From NCBI GenBank assembly GCA_002286715.1, contig NSJX01000013.1, forward strand, positions 138,860 to 202,859: a stretch of 64,000 nt of DNA. The letters run 5' to 3'. The position numbers and the translations under genes were made by a program. This document shows, piece by piece, positions 25,467 through 36,361 of the stretch (its first letter is position 1; the number at the start of each line of letters is the position of its first letter). The notes beneath the pieces are model-generated. The model did no database searches, was not told the origin of the DNA, and saw nothing but the letters and a program-made list of their open reading frames with translations. The DNA comes from Dentipellis sp. KUC8613. Its lineage: Eukaryota > Basidiomycota > Agaricomycetes > Russulales > Hericiaceae.

Positions 25467-25626
25467 GGATTACCTTGTGTCGCGAGTGTGGTTTTGTCGT
25501 GTTCAGGAGGTAGAATTAGCAAGGACAGTCGAGCAAGGCACAGCGGGATGAGAGCAAGTCGACTGTGAAGCGCGTCGGGCTTACGGTAGAGGAGCGTGGG
25601 AAAGATAGACAGAGGCAAAAGGGCCA

Positions 25627-25632
25627 AAAAAG
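25627..25632 (-). terminator. Pol III terminator of tRNA-Ser
   Basis: A run of T on the minus strand immediately after the tRNA 3' end. Confidence 0.8.
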
Positions 25633-25727
25633 CGTCACCTGAGCGATTCGAACACTCGCGGGCAAAGCCCAACCGCTGAGTTGCTTTAAATAGCAGGCGA
25701 TCCCGTTAACCACTCCGGCAAAGTGAC
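25633..25727 (-). tRNA. trnS(GCU): tRNA-Ser(GCU) with 13-nt intron
   Basis: Acceptor stem GTCACTT pairs with AGGTGAC, followed by a G discriminator. The anticodon stem ATCGC/GCGGT encloses loop CTGCTA, with anticodon GCT at nucleotides 34-36. The 13-nt intron (25678-25690) sits directly after nucleotide 37, the canonical site. A long variable arm (GGGC/GCCC) is typical of tRNA-Ser. The T arm is GAGTG-TTCGAAT-CGCTC. A TTTTTT run just downstream is the Pol III terminator. Confidence 0.95.
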
Positions 25728-25899
25728 TTGTCATACAATCATAAAGTTTACATCAGGTATTCCTCTGGTCCGCCCTCAATAGTCTGCGATTACGACTGCA
25801 AGACACGAAAGTACAGCAGTATGGACGAAGTACATTTATAACATTGATGTATGGAATAGCAGCATTAGCAATGAGGTAGTGTGTTATACCAAGAATATC

Positions 25900-28800
25900 T
25901 CAAGAATTTTGACTGGCTGCTTGCTGCCTGATGCCGAAGAGTTGGATCAGATCTGTGGAGGCGAAAGCAAAAGAGTGTCAGCGATGCGACAGCAATTCGG
26001 TGAGTGAATTACCTTGCAGCCTGGCCTCCTTTTTCTGACGTTGTGTTTCTTTGCTTTTGATCCCAGAAAATGCCTGCAACCCAAGTTAGCGAACCTAGCA
26101 ACTCAATCCATGGTTGTCGAGGGGACGCACCTCTTTGATAAGCAATTTCTTCTTCTCCTGAATTTCTATGACCTGGTGGAGTTATTGTTTGAGATGGGAA
26201 TTATTGGAACAGATGGGCGGGGTAAGTACCTTCGATTCGACCGTATCCTCCGCGATAAGCTGGTATACGTGAACGGGCTTCTTCTGGCCAATGCTGGAAT
26301 GATTGTTAGTGTTAGCTGTGAGGCTCCTCTCATATATCCATAAAGTGCGTACCGATTGCATCTATCAATTGCTTGACTCTCGATACCTTCCTGCCACCAT
26401 CTAGACACAAGATCAGGTGCTATATGCGCCAAGCCAAGAACACTCTTACGGATCCATCCTAGGATACATGTCAATCTTTCTTAGCGACATGAGGGAAGAA
26501 AGGCGACTTACAAGTATACGTTGTTTGCAACTGTCAGGTTCAGGCCAAGAGCACCAGCCTTGAGCGATATCAACATGACCTTCGGGTTTACCCCAGCGGC
26601 CAGAGGTTCCTGATATGTCACGGTGCTGGCGGAAGCAGCGAACCTGGCCTTTGCGACGCTCTTCCCTTTCGCTTTCGCCTTGCCCTTGCCTTTCTTCCCT
26701 TTGCCCTTCTTGGTCCAGACATCATCGTCATCCTCGTCGTCCAAGAAATCATCATCATCGTTCTCGACAGCGCCCGGAACGAAGTCGTCATCGGCGTCTC
26801 CCTGTTCCTGGGCGGTGATGTCGACGTCGACGACGCTGGCCTGCGTGGTTGTCCGGCGGCGAGTAGCCCGCCCCTGCGTTTGAGTGGGCGCCGGTGTTCC
26901 AGATGGCGTGGAAGCAGGCGGGACGGCAGCGTCGTCAAGGGGGATCGAGAAGCGCTGGAGCGTTTCCTGCCTCCTCCGAGCGGACATTTTACCGTCAAAT
27001 CGCACGTAGGGAATACTGGAGCCAGTCAGCGCCTTTTTCGAACCCATGAGTTGTCAAATTTACCCTTCATTATCAAGAGTTTCCGCAATCTACGTACAGA
27101 ATCCATCAGTGCTTGGTCTTTCAACTTTAGTACTGATGGGTCCGTACCTTGTCCAAGAACGAAGTGAACTGCGAGAAAACGAGCGACTTCTCGTTCCCAG
27201 GCGTCAGCTTCAGCAGATGCACCAACTGGTCAATCTTGGCGGAGGAGCCTGTGCGCAAGTCGTTCTCAGTGTCGTCTTCATCCTCATCCACCGGTATAGG
27301 AGCCTGGGTAAGCTCCGTGGGGGGAGGAGGCTCTATGAGGTCTCCCATGCCTATCGCACGTCGATCCTACAGGACAGTCAGCACTGCTTCCTTGACATTG
27401 TCAAAAATGCTCGCCATGGGACACTTGGGGTCGCGTGCGATGACTTCCGTGATACTATAGAAAATAGGCGTTAGCGAGCGGACGGCAAACGAACGCTTGT
27501 TGAGAGTCACCAAGGAAGGCAGAATCTATGTGAGCAGGCGGTGATCCTCGGGTCATCCAATATACCGAAACAAATGGGACACTCCTCGTTATCTTCGATA
27601 GCTTGCGCAAGAACAGCCTGTAGACGGATCCTTTCCTGCGGCGTGATCTGAATTGCGGCGTTGTTATGGTCATCGTCGGCATTCTGTAATTGCTGGATAA
27701 GATCGGCGGGCACTAGTCCTGGGTGAAGGGCGATTTGACGCAGGCGAGTGAGCAGAGCCAGTGCATTCGTCGAGAGCTATTCGCGATGTTCAAGTTCAGT
27801 CAACAAGACTGGGACCTACGCGGGAGATACGTACGGAGAAGGCAGTGACGCCGCCAGGGTTGTTCATCATATTTTCAATACGCTCCTTGGACAGCTGTTC
27901 GATGGTATCGTACAATTCCTATTGGCTTGCTTTAATATGTGTATGAAGAAAGTGCATCCGAGTACATACCCTTGCCTCTGGGGCCAATTCTACGGGCACA
28001 AGCGTCATTTCAACCTGAACAGTGTAGTGAGCACGGAGGCACATCCAAAAGGGTGACGCTCGAGCTTACCGGAGGCAAGGGCACCAAGTAATTGCCCTCG
28101 CTATCTTGCATCTGTAGATTCGTGAGCAACGCACATGCGAGGAAGGCACGATAAACGAGCCTCTTTAGTGCGCCGAATGCATATCTGGCTCATCAGCGCC
28201 CTCAACATTTCTGCACCAGACGGGTCTCCATCCTTGAGCGGGCGAAGCAACAATCGTTTGTAGAAGTCAGAGTTGTCGAGCGGGCTGCATATCTTGAGGA
28301 ACGTGACGATAGAGCCCAGATCCTGCCAAGGCGAGAGGTGAGCAGGAGATATTTGAGACGAAGCGACGCAGAGCATATGCATGAAACTTACTTGAGGGGA
28401 ATTGATCTAGATGCCATCAAAAAAGGTGAGCCCGGTTCACCAAAAATATAATGGAGATGACATACGATGGGCGTCCCTGTCAAGACCCATCGCCTTTCTG
28501 CAGCGAGCGCATACACAGCTTGTGCCATCTTAGTCCTCGGATTCCTGATATTATGGCCTTCATCCAGAATGATCCGCTGTTTCCCAAGTTCATCAATAAA
28601 CCGAACATCAAGGCCATCGCGTTAGAGTAGAATATCTCGTACCTTCCACGGCACGCCAAACAGACTACTCTCCACTTTCTTCTTTTTCTTGCTCGGAGCA
28701 CCGTTACCATTCGCCAAGCCTGCAGCATTTTCGTGTTCCTTGGTCACGGTCTGATACGTCGTCAACACGACGTCGTACTTCTGGAGGTCCTTAGCAGACA

Positions 28801-31295
28801 TGGACCGCCCCGTCCCGTAGTATGTGCAGTACGACAACGCGCCAGGCATGCAATGGTCGTCGATTTGCTTCTCCCAGTTTGAAAGGACAGAAAGCGGGAC
28901 AACTGGAAAAGGGAGGTCGGAAATGGGAAAGACTACATGAGGTGAATGACGTACCGATTAATGTGCTCTTGCTGAATTTCGAGGAGTTGTCATTCTTGGT
29001 TGCCAAAATCAAGGAAATCATGGTGAGCGTTTTGCCCTGAAGGTGATTTATCAATGAAGGAACATTGGCGTGAACAACTGCGAACTTACTAAACCCATAC
29101 TATCGGCACAAAGTGCACCTCTTCCAAGCTCCGGCTTCGCCTCCTGTGGACTCTTGGTCGCAACTTATACGTATGTTTATCAGACATACATACACCTCAT
29201 GTGCGGCCAGAGATTGTGACTCACTGTTGTAATAGTACGACTGAAGGAAGAAGCGATCCGTTCAGTACAGTCTCATGAACTAGACGGCGATTACGAACCT
29301 TAGCACCCATCTTCCTGTACTGCCAGAACTGAACAGGCTTGTCAGTTTCCTTCTCCGGCAACTTGGGGTATTCATGATCAATACACCACTGCAACGCTTG
29401 GGCCTAACAAATCGAAACATACGATCAATCTCCGCATCCCTCAACCAACAGAGCCCATCCATATAAAGCTCACCTGATGCTTAAGCAAATTAACACGCAG
29501 CTCCCCGCTTTCGATCCCAGGTGGATTCGGGTACAGCGGGAGAGAAAGCACGTCCTCCGTCGAGCACAGCGTATCAAGCAAGCTGCTTCTCCGTCCCTCG
29601 TCGTCGACCTTCTCCAGACTGTTCAAGATCTGGCGGAGCTCGGCAGCCTTGGCGAACGACTCTTGCTGCCTGCGCGCCAGCTCCATCTGCGCCTGCGTCA
29701 TGCCGCGGGCCTGTGAAGCGCTCGGGCCTGCAGCGTACGCCCCTGAACCGTATGCAGAGCCGCTGTATGCGGATGGCATTCTCGAACCGCCGACTATGGC
29801 GGCGGCGGAGGGCAGACCAGGGCCTCCGGCAGAAGCGTAACCTGCTTGTGCGCTGGCTGTAGCAGCAGTTCGCTTTGGGAAGCCGCGTTGCCCAGGGGTT
29901 GCCCAGATCAATTGTGGCTCTAGCTGGCCGCGTTTGTCCATGGCGCCATAGATCCTCAAGGTCCTGTGGATGCAAGCGGTGAGAACTGTGAAACCCCTAC
30001 TTGAGTCGCAAGAGAATGCTTACACCGATAAAGAATAGCTAAACCCGCGAACTAAAGGCAGTCAAGTCAGGTCAGCCTAAGGCTATGGATCCAAAAATAT
30101 AAGTGATACAGACGATTGCCTTCGTTCATAGTCCCTTCCACAGTGACTAGTTGCCTGTCGAGAAGCGGAGACAACCTGCTTGCTACAGTTCGGGGCAGGT
30201 GCCCAACTTGCGTTCCACCGATATTCTTGACTTGGATGGCCATTCTGAGTGACATAAATTTGAGTGCATGCGCCTGGGAAAGGATGTTGAACAAGGTTCG
30301 CGAACCTATCGTATTTATTTTGTGGTTCCCTGACAAGACGCACTTGCTCTCCCGCATCGACCAGACCTTTTGAAAAAATCAGCATTCCCTCGAGTTTAAG
30401 CAGCGCTGCGACCCACCTTTATAATACTGAACACCAACAACATTGGTGCTCATGGTGCAGTACAGCTCATCAATGGACTCCTCCGGCGGAGCGTCATTCT
30501 CCATGCCTTCCTCCCACGTCGCACCCACAGGATTATTGGTCTTGCGCTCACCCGACGCCCTCGACGCGCCCGGCTGGCCAGCCAGAGGTTTAGGCTGTGA
30601 GCCTCCGGGAGCAGACAGACTTCGCTCCGCGTCGGCAAACGCAGCATCGAGCTCGGCCTTCCGCTTCCTCTGACTGGGCCCACTCCCAGACGCCGCCGGA
30701 GTCGACGTCGACGCGCTCTGGGACATGGAGGGCTGAGATGACGATGGAGGCTCGGACACTTGCGACGACGGGGGCGGCTGGGATGAGGAAGGCGCTGCCG
30801 CAAGTGCTGCTGGGGCCTTGGCCGACTCGGGGATATCCGCAGGGTCTATGCGACGCGCTGCGAGGGCGCGACGGATCTTATGCTGGTCCTCGCTTCGCAA
30901 ATTCCCAAAACCCGAGATACGATGAACGCCATAGGCAGCGAGTTGCGCCAATATCGTCGGAGTGAGGCAGCCCCTATACACGAAAAAGCTGTCTCAGAAC
31001 GCGCGTATGGCGATAAATTGGAGAATACTGCGAACCAATGTGTCCACTGGACCGTCTCTCCGAAGTGATTAGTAATAGTACGGCCGTATCTGAGGTCTCC
31101 AAGGGCGATGGGAGAGCCCTTGCATGGCAACGGCCCATGGCATTTCGCGCGCGAGCTTTTGCTGTACTGCAGGCCAATTTCAAGTCAGCACGCCGGCCCA
31201 GGCACGACGTCGACGCGTCGCGCAGAAAGGAGACGTACTTCAAGATGGTGCAGCGCACCGGCAGAGCCAGTCCTCCTTGGCTGGCTTCCAAACAT
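25900..31295 (-). CDS. HLTF/RAD5-like SNF2 helicase with PARP-type zinc finger, HIRAN and RING
   Basis: Predicted nuclear ATP-dependent translocase and ubiquitin ligase for replication-stress tolerance. My model has 29 exons and 1260 aa: 31295-31239, 31166-31036, 30973-30417, 30366-30306, 30244-30114, 30051-30024, 29963-29474, 29403-29299, 29240-29225, 29163-29090, 29036-28955, 28902-28643, 28576-28466, 28406-28392, 28322-28161, 28111-28070, 28014-27970, 27918-27835, 27776-27511, 27454-27415, 27366-27148, 27089-27064, 27015-26512, 26458-26450, 26400-26353, 26293-26230, 26172-26131, 26073-26013, 25952-25900. Domains in order: PARP-type zinc finger (about 19-100; CHGPLPC and HWGC), HIRAN (about 235-315), SNF2 motor (CADSMGLGKT; DEGH at 669-672), RING (883-925; CPIC, CSHRFCLPC, CPMD), helicase C (VRFDGKM, LISLKAGALGLNL, DPWWQEGIESQAIDR). 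A Lys/Asp-rich insert of about 100 residues splits helicase C. Two introns use GC donors. Confidence 0.93.
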
Positions 31296-31581
31296 TACAA
31301 AGGCATAAAGAAGAAGACGATTCTAAGGTATTGCAGTGGCGGTGATGAGCAAGCTTTGAAGTCGCCGCCGATGACGCCGCGGTCGCGGATAGCCACCGAC
31401 GCGTCGGGATGGGTCCAAACACGGAACAACAACGCGCCTCCGTCGTCCGAGTCGCCGTGCCTTGATTCGACTCGGGCTTCTTTATCTTATCTCTGAACAC
31501 GGGGCTCAGAAGTTCCGAACATCATGCTCATAACAAATTCGGACAGTCCCACGTCTAGTCTTCACTCCCACCACCGCAATA
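31296..31581. promoter_or_regulatory. Shared divergent promoter region
   Basis: A 286-nt region between the starts of the HLTF-like gene and the asparaginase-like gene. No TATA box is obvious, and I see no other feature. Confidence 0.45.
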
Positions 31582-32956
31582 ATGCGCCTTGCATCCTTCG
31601 AGACGCAGGAAAAGCGGGCACTGCTCCCCAAACATTACCCTAAAGCCAAGTTCACATTGGTGATTCATGGGGGTGCAGGCACAATGTCCAGGGATGGGTC
31701 AACACCCGAGCGGCAGGCAGAGTACAAGGCCGCGCTGAGCAAGGCACTCCTGGCGGGTTATGCTGTCCTGCAGGACGAAGGCGAGGCTATGGACGCGGCT
31801 GTCGCTGCGGTCATGTCCATGGAAGGTTCGCAGACGTAGGTGCTAACCAGAACACGATATGCTAACACCGTGATTCAGACTGCCCCCTCTTCAACTCGGG
31901 GAAAGGTGCTGTGTTCAACGTCGCAGGCAAGGTACGTCCCACCTCACGACCAGCCTGTCCTCCAAACACATAGCCAAATGAATTCGTAGAACGAACTCGA
32001 ATCCTCCATCATGCTCTCCAAGCCGCCCTCCACACACCCAACAATCCCCCCATCCCGCCGCGGCTTCGCGCTCACGCTCCTCACACGCGCCAAGAACCCC
32101 TCCGACCTCGCGCGCAAGCTCTACCTCTCGCCCTCCTCCGTGGAGCACACCATGCTCTCCGGCGCCGCCGCAGAGGACCTTGGCGCGCGCCTCGGCAGCA
32201 CGCTCGTCGACCCGTCGTACTTCTTCACCGAGGCCCGCTGGCGCGAGCACCGGCGCGGGCTCGGGCTGCCCGAGACGCCTTTGCCGCCAGGGCACTCCCC
32301 CGATAACGGTAGAGACAACCACGAGAGTCTCGACCCGATGCCAACAGGTACCGTCGGCGCAGTCGCGCTCGACGCGCGGGGCTGCATTGCGGCGGTGACG
32401 TCCACCGGGGGCCGCACGAACAAGCTCGTGGGGCGCGTCGGGGACACGCCGCAGATGGGCTCTGGGTTCTGGGCGGAGGAGTGGGCGCGCGGGCGGGGAG
32501 GCTGGGTGCGGAGGACGTGGGACCGCGTGCGCGGGAGGCATGCGAGGTGCGCCGTGGGGGTTTCGGGGACTGGGGACGGCGATGTGCGTGTTCTTCGTGC
32601 TTCTGGATCGGTGGGAGTGAGCTGACCTGTGTACACGTTGGTCTGTTCAGTACTTCATCCGACAGAACACGGCGTCCACGGTTGCGCGTCGGATGCAGTA
32701 TCTGGGCGAGCCGGTGCAGAAGGCGGCGAAGTGGGTCGTCGAAGATCTTCGCAAGGATGGAGGCATGGGTGGTGTGATTGCTCTGGATGAATCGGGCCGC
32801 GGTGAGTCAATTTCTTTCGCGCTTCGCGACATGCATTGATGAGCTATTCTCACCGCACCAGTGGCCATGCCGCTCAACTGCCCGGGCATGTATCGCGGCG
32901 TGATCAGGCCAGACGGCGAGCCGAAGACAGCCATATTCGACGACGACGTGCTATCT
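31582..32956 (+). CDS. Isoaspartyl peptidase / L-asparaginase family Ntn hydrolase
   Basis: Plant-type asparaginase fold; hydrolyses L-Asn or isoaspartyl dipeptides after self-cleavage. Exons 31582-31825, 31879-31931, 31990-32583, 32651-32801, 32862-32956; 378 aa. Landmarks: VIHGGAG near residue 35, CPLFNSGKGAVFN, then GTVGAVALD, where the Thr is the expected nucleophile exposed by autocleavage. TSTGGRTNKLVGRVGDTP and VSGTGDGDYFIRQ follow, as in the family. The stretch before the catalytic Thr is a variable loop containing Pro/Gly-rich sequence. Substrate preference cannot be read from the sequence; taspase is less likely because the strong GRVGDTP signature is asparaginase-like. Confidence 0.9.
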
Positions 32957-33156
32957 TAGATGGGCACTGTTAGACGAAGGTTATGATCGCAGGAGCTGGG
33001 TAGTGTACCAATAGATTACATCTGGAGTCATAGAGATGCGTAGGGGATATCACGCTGTCTACGATAGTAGTGTCTGGATATAAAAACAGAGGAAACAACA
33101 GGCATCACAACCCAGGTCGTAGGTAAAACAGTGTTAGCAGAAGAGGAACTCGTGAA

Positions 33157-34903
33157 TCAGTGGTGGGACGAGACCGCGGCCTGCAATCGTTTCTTCAGGC
33201 CACCGCGACTATCTGGTGAAGCCGTTCGAGGTACCACCTCAATATTGGGCTCTTGGGGAGCAGGCTTTTCCTCCTTTTCTTCCTCTTCCTTCACCCCGGC
33301 AAGTGGAGTAGGTAATGGGTGCAGCTCGCCGTCATCCCGCAAGACACCCGTCTCGCCAGGGCCGACTGGCTCGACCATCTCGGTGAGCACAGCAACGCGG
33401 GACCACCGGCGGTACCGTGTATACTGCAGAGATGAACAAGATCTACGTCAGAAAGGATATGCTTTCCATGGAAATGAACTCTTACCTTGCCCATCCCGCC
33501 CTTCGCACTCCGCGTCTCCCACTTATTGTCCCCAAACACCCACCCATCCACATCTGTGACCTCATCCACATCATCCTGCTTCTCCGGCTCCGCATCCCCA
33601 TGCGCCTGCTCCTCGCCGCCCTTGCCCGCAGCCCCCTTGGACGCCGTCGGGCTGATCGGCGTCGTCGCGGCAGACCCGCTGCTCGAGGCCTCCATCATCT
33701 TGTTCGCGGCCTTGAACAGCCGTGTGCTGCCCGCGATCTCCTCCTTCAGCGCGGGGATGGGCTTCTCGACGCGGCTCGGGCCCTCGCCCTCCTTGTGCAC
33801 CGTGACGCGCCACTCGTCCTCGTCCCACGTCCACATCGCGACGCGCTTGACGCGCCCGCCCTTGCCGTCCCCGATGAACGCGACGGTGGGCGGCGGCAGC
33901 GAGAACGCGCTGGGTGGAGGAACAGGTTGTTGTGTCGCGGAGCACCAGGAGGGCCGCTCGCCGGGGAGCAGGGCGGCGGTCCAGTCGAGGCCGACCCACC
34001 ACCGCTGATTTTCGTAGATCGTGAACAGGAAGCGGATTGTATTCACCGGGGTGGTTTCAACGCTGGACATCGGGAGGTACGGCTCCAGGCGGCCGGGGAG
34101 AGGCGTGCCAGAGAGAGCGGACCAGGCGCGGTAGATTGACCAGCGGACCCACGCGCTGCGCCAGAGAGTGGTGCGGATGATGCGGGACCAGGGTGCGCGC
34201 CAGCTGAGGATGGTGGTGCCCACGAGCGCGAGCACGATGCGTAGTGGTACAACATACGTGAGGAGGACATAAGGAACGTAAAGGATGGCAGAAACGCGGA
34301 TGAGAATAGGGAAGGGCGTGGATGGAGATTGAGGCACCGGAGGCAGGAGCGAGAAAATGGTGGACAGGTCGGAGATGGCGAGCTGCAGATGCTGCTCTGT
34401 GATCGGCGGTGTTCTGGATGGCGATGCTGCGTTCCGCCGTCGAGAGACAGCAATGAACCCGAGTGCTACGACAGGCAGCAGGTACCTATAGACCAGTCGG
34501 TATGCCGCTGATTTCAGGGAAGCACGCGAGTGACGTACCTGGCGCTGAAGTCGGCAAAGAGACAGAGTCCCCACCATGCTGCAATGACCAGCCAGCTTTC
34601 TTCCCAGGACGACTTCCAGCTGGCAATCTCAATGCCACGACGTACCCGTACAATGGCCGGCGAGAGACCGATGAGGACTGTCGTCAGAGGGGAGGGGACG
34701 GTATTGACAAACTCGATGAGCGTGCGGACGCCTGCGAGGACCTCGACATTGGATGTCACCGGGGGCGGCGGCTGGGCCGGAGCAGGGACAGGCTGGATCT
34801 GGGGCTGGGAAGCCGACCGTCGATGAGAGGTCGACATGAATGGAGACGGCGGGGAAGGAGACGATGGCGGGGAAGCTTGAAGCATTCCCAGTGCCATTGC
34901 CAT
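33157..34903 (-). CDS. Pex24/dysferlin-domain peroxisomal membrane protein
   Basis: Member of the PEX28-PEX32 (Pex24) group that controls peroxisome size and ER contact. Exons 34903-34539, 34485-33486, 33423-33157; 543 aa. The N-terminal ~220 residues contain several hydrophobic segments (for example around ESWLVIAAWWGLCLFADF and ILYVPYVLLTYVVPLRIVL) that would anchor it in ER or peroxisomal membrane. A dysferlin N half follows (FLFTIYENQRWWVGLDW). The C half is VDGWVFGDNKWE plus YTRYRRWSRVAV, which is joined across the last intron. A low-complexity spacer separates the halves and an acidic Glu-rich tail ends the protein. Which PEX number it corresponds to cannot be decided here. Confidence 0.85.
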
Positions 34904-34993
34904 CGTCAGCGGGCTACGGGGATTATCACGCGCTTGCCATGACGCGCGTATGACCGCGGGTCCTGCCGCTCATGCTCCTTCACTTCCTCGAGC
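34904..34993. promoter_or_regulatory. 90-bp bidirectional promoter
   Basis: The start codons of the Pex24-type gene and GPI18 point away from each other and are only 90 bp apart, so both promoters and 5' leaders overlap here or extend into the neighbouring coding sequence. Confidence 0.6.
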
Positions 34994-36361
34994 ATGGCCA
35001 GCAGCTCAACCAATGTCTCCCCGATAGACGGCCATCTACGCCAATTGACCATTTATTCGGTCGTCAGTCGTGTGGCTATCCTCGTACTCGTCTGGCTTGC
35101 GTCCAAGCTTCCCCAGTTCGATTCATCCGCGCAAACTCTCTTGGACGAGGACACCGACTCATTAACGTCCTCCCTGCTGCGCTGGGACGCGTTTCATTTC
35201 GCGCCTGTAGCCCGCACTGGCTATGTCTATGAGTACCAATGGGCATTTCTACCTGGAGTGCCCGTCGTATCTAACCTCCTCGCGTACGCATTCAAAACCG
35301 TGTCAGGCTCAGCCGAGTCGATATCATGGGTGGATGTCCTCAGAGCTGGTGGGCTAGCTGCGCTGTTTTGTGACAGCACCCATACACTCTATCACCTCAC
35401 TCTGCAGATCATTGGCTCACCCTCCATAGCCTATTTGACTGCTTTGCTCTCGCTGCTCCCAAGCAGCCCTGCGACTCTCCGCTATGCCGGTTACAGCGAG
35501 CCCTTCTTCACATACTTGTCTTACAAAGGTATGTTGTTGATCTACAAGCACGCCATACTGACCCTGAATTATTGTGAAGGCATGCTACACTGCGCGCAGC
35601 GCAGGTGGCTCGCGGCCTCCTGCTATTTTGCACTGGCGGCCGCGTTCCGCTCGAACGGCATATTTCTCGGCGGCTTCGTCCTCTGGGGTATCATCATTGA
35701 GCCTTTTTTGCGCGGCCGGAGGGTGAGCCTCGTTTTTCTTGCTTTTTGGAATCGGGATCATGACCTCCTGGCATCGCAGCCTCGACCGGTCCAGATCTTA
35801 TACGCCATCGTGCTCACTGCACTCATTTTCGCCCCCTTTATTTCCTACCAATTCGTCGCGTACCGCACATTCTGCACACCTGACACCCCCGATGGCCGAC
35901 CCTCTTGGTGCGAATCCACAATCCCATCAATATACGCCTATGTGCAATCCCGCTACTGGAACAATGGTTTCCTGCGTTACTGGACTCCTTCCCAGCTCCC
36001 GAATATCCTTTTGGCCTCGCCTGTCCTAGCGCTCCTCTTCACCTATTCCCTCACCTATCTCACCCACTTCGTCTCCCTTATAACACATCGCAAACCCACC
36101 TCGCCCGCCTCCACACACCCATTCTTCCGCCCATCACTCGCTCCCCATGCGATACACGCCCTCATTCTTGCTAGTGTGTACCTCTTCGCCTCCCACACCC
36201 AGATCGCACTGCGCCAGGCCGCGTCGATGCCGCTTATCTATTGGGCGGCGGCGTGGCTCGTCAGCGAGCGGCCGTGGTGGGGGAGGCTGTGGGTCGGGTG
36301 GTGCGTGATCTGGGGTGCGCTGTCCATCGTGCTCTGGACCGTCTTCCTCCCGCCTGCATAG
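34994..36361 (+). CDS. GPI18: GPI mannosyltransferase 2 (PIG-V family)
   Basis: ER enzyme adding the second mannose to the GPI anchor precursor. Proposed exons 34994-35528, 35580-35722, 35780-36361; 419 aa. It is a polytopic membrane protein with about eight hydrophobic segments. Family landmarks are RWDAFHF near residue 65, RYAGYSEPFFTYLSYKG, AAAFRSNGIFLGGF and QSRYWNNGFLRYW. Both introns (51 and 57 nt) are multiples of three and contain no stop, so the unspliced frame is also open (455 aa). I removed them because they have proper donors and acceptors and interrupt conserved sequence. Confidence 0.92.
   Translation: MASSSTNVSPIDGHLRQLTIYSVVSRVAILVLVWLASKLPQFDSSAQTLLDEDTDSLTSSLLRWDAFHFAPVARTGYVYEYQWAFLPGVPVVSNLLAYAFKTVSGSAESISWVDVLRAGGLAALFCDSTHTLYHLTLQIIGSPSIAYLTALLSLLPSSPATLRYAGYSEPFFTYLSYKGMLLIYKHAILTLNYCEGMLHCAQRRWLAASCYFALAAAFRSNGIFLGGFVLWGIIIEPFLRGRRVSLVFLAFWNRDHDLLASQPRPVQILYAIVLTALIFAPFISYQFVAYRTFCTPDTPDGRPSWCESTIPSIYAYVQSRYWNNGFLRYWTPSQLPNILLASPVLALLFTYSLTYLTHFVSLITHRKPTSPASTHPFFRPSLAPHAIHALILASVYLFASHTQIALRQAASMPLIYWAAAWLVSERPWWGRLWVGWCVIWGALSIVLWTVFLPPA

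Noticed and set aside
32121..32636. Minus-strand ORF of 171 codons opposite the asparaginase gene
   Set aside because: Antisense shadow of the GC-rich third exon.
33417..34139. Plus-strand ORF of 240 codons opposite the peroxin gene
   Set aside because: Antisense shadow of the dysferlin-domain exon, Arg/Ala/Leu rich with no family features.
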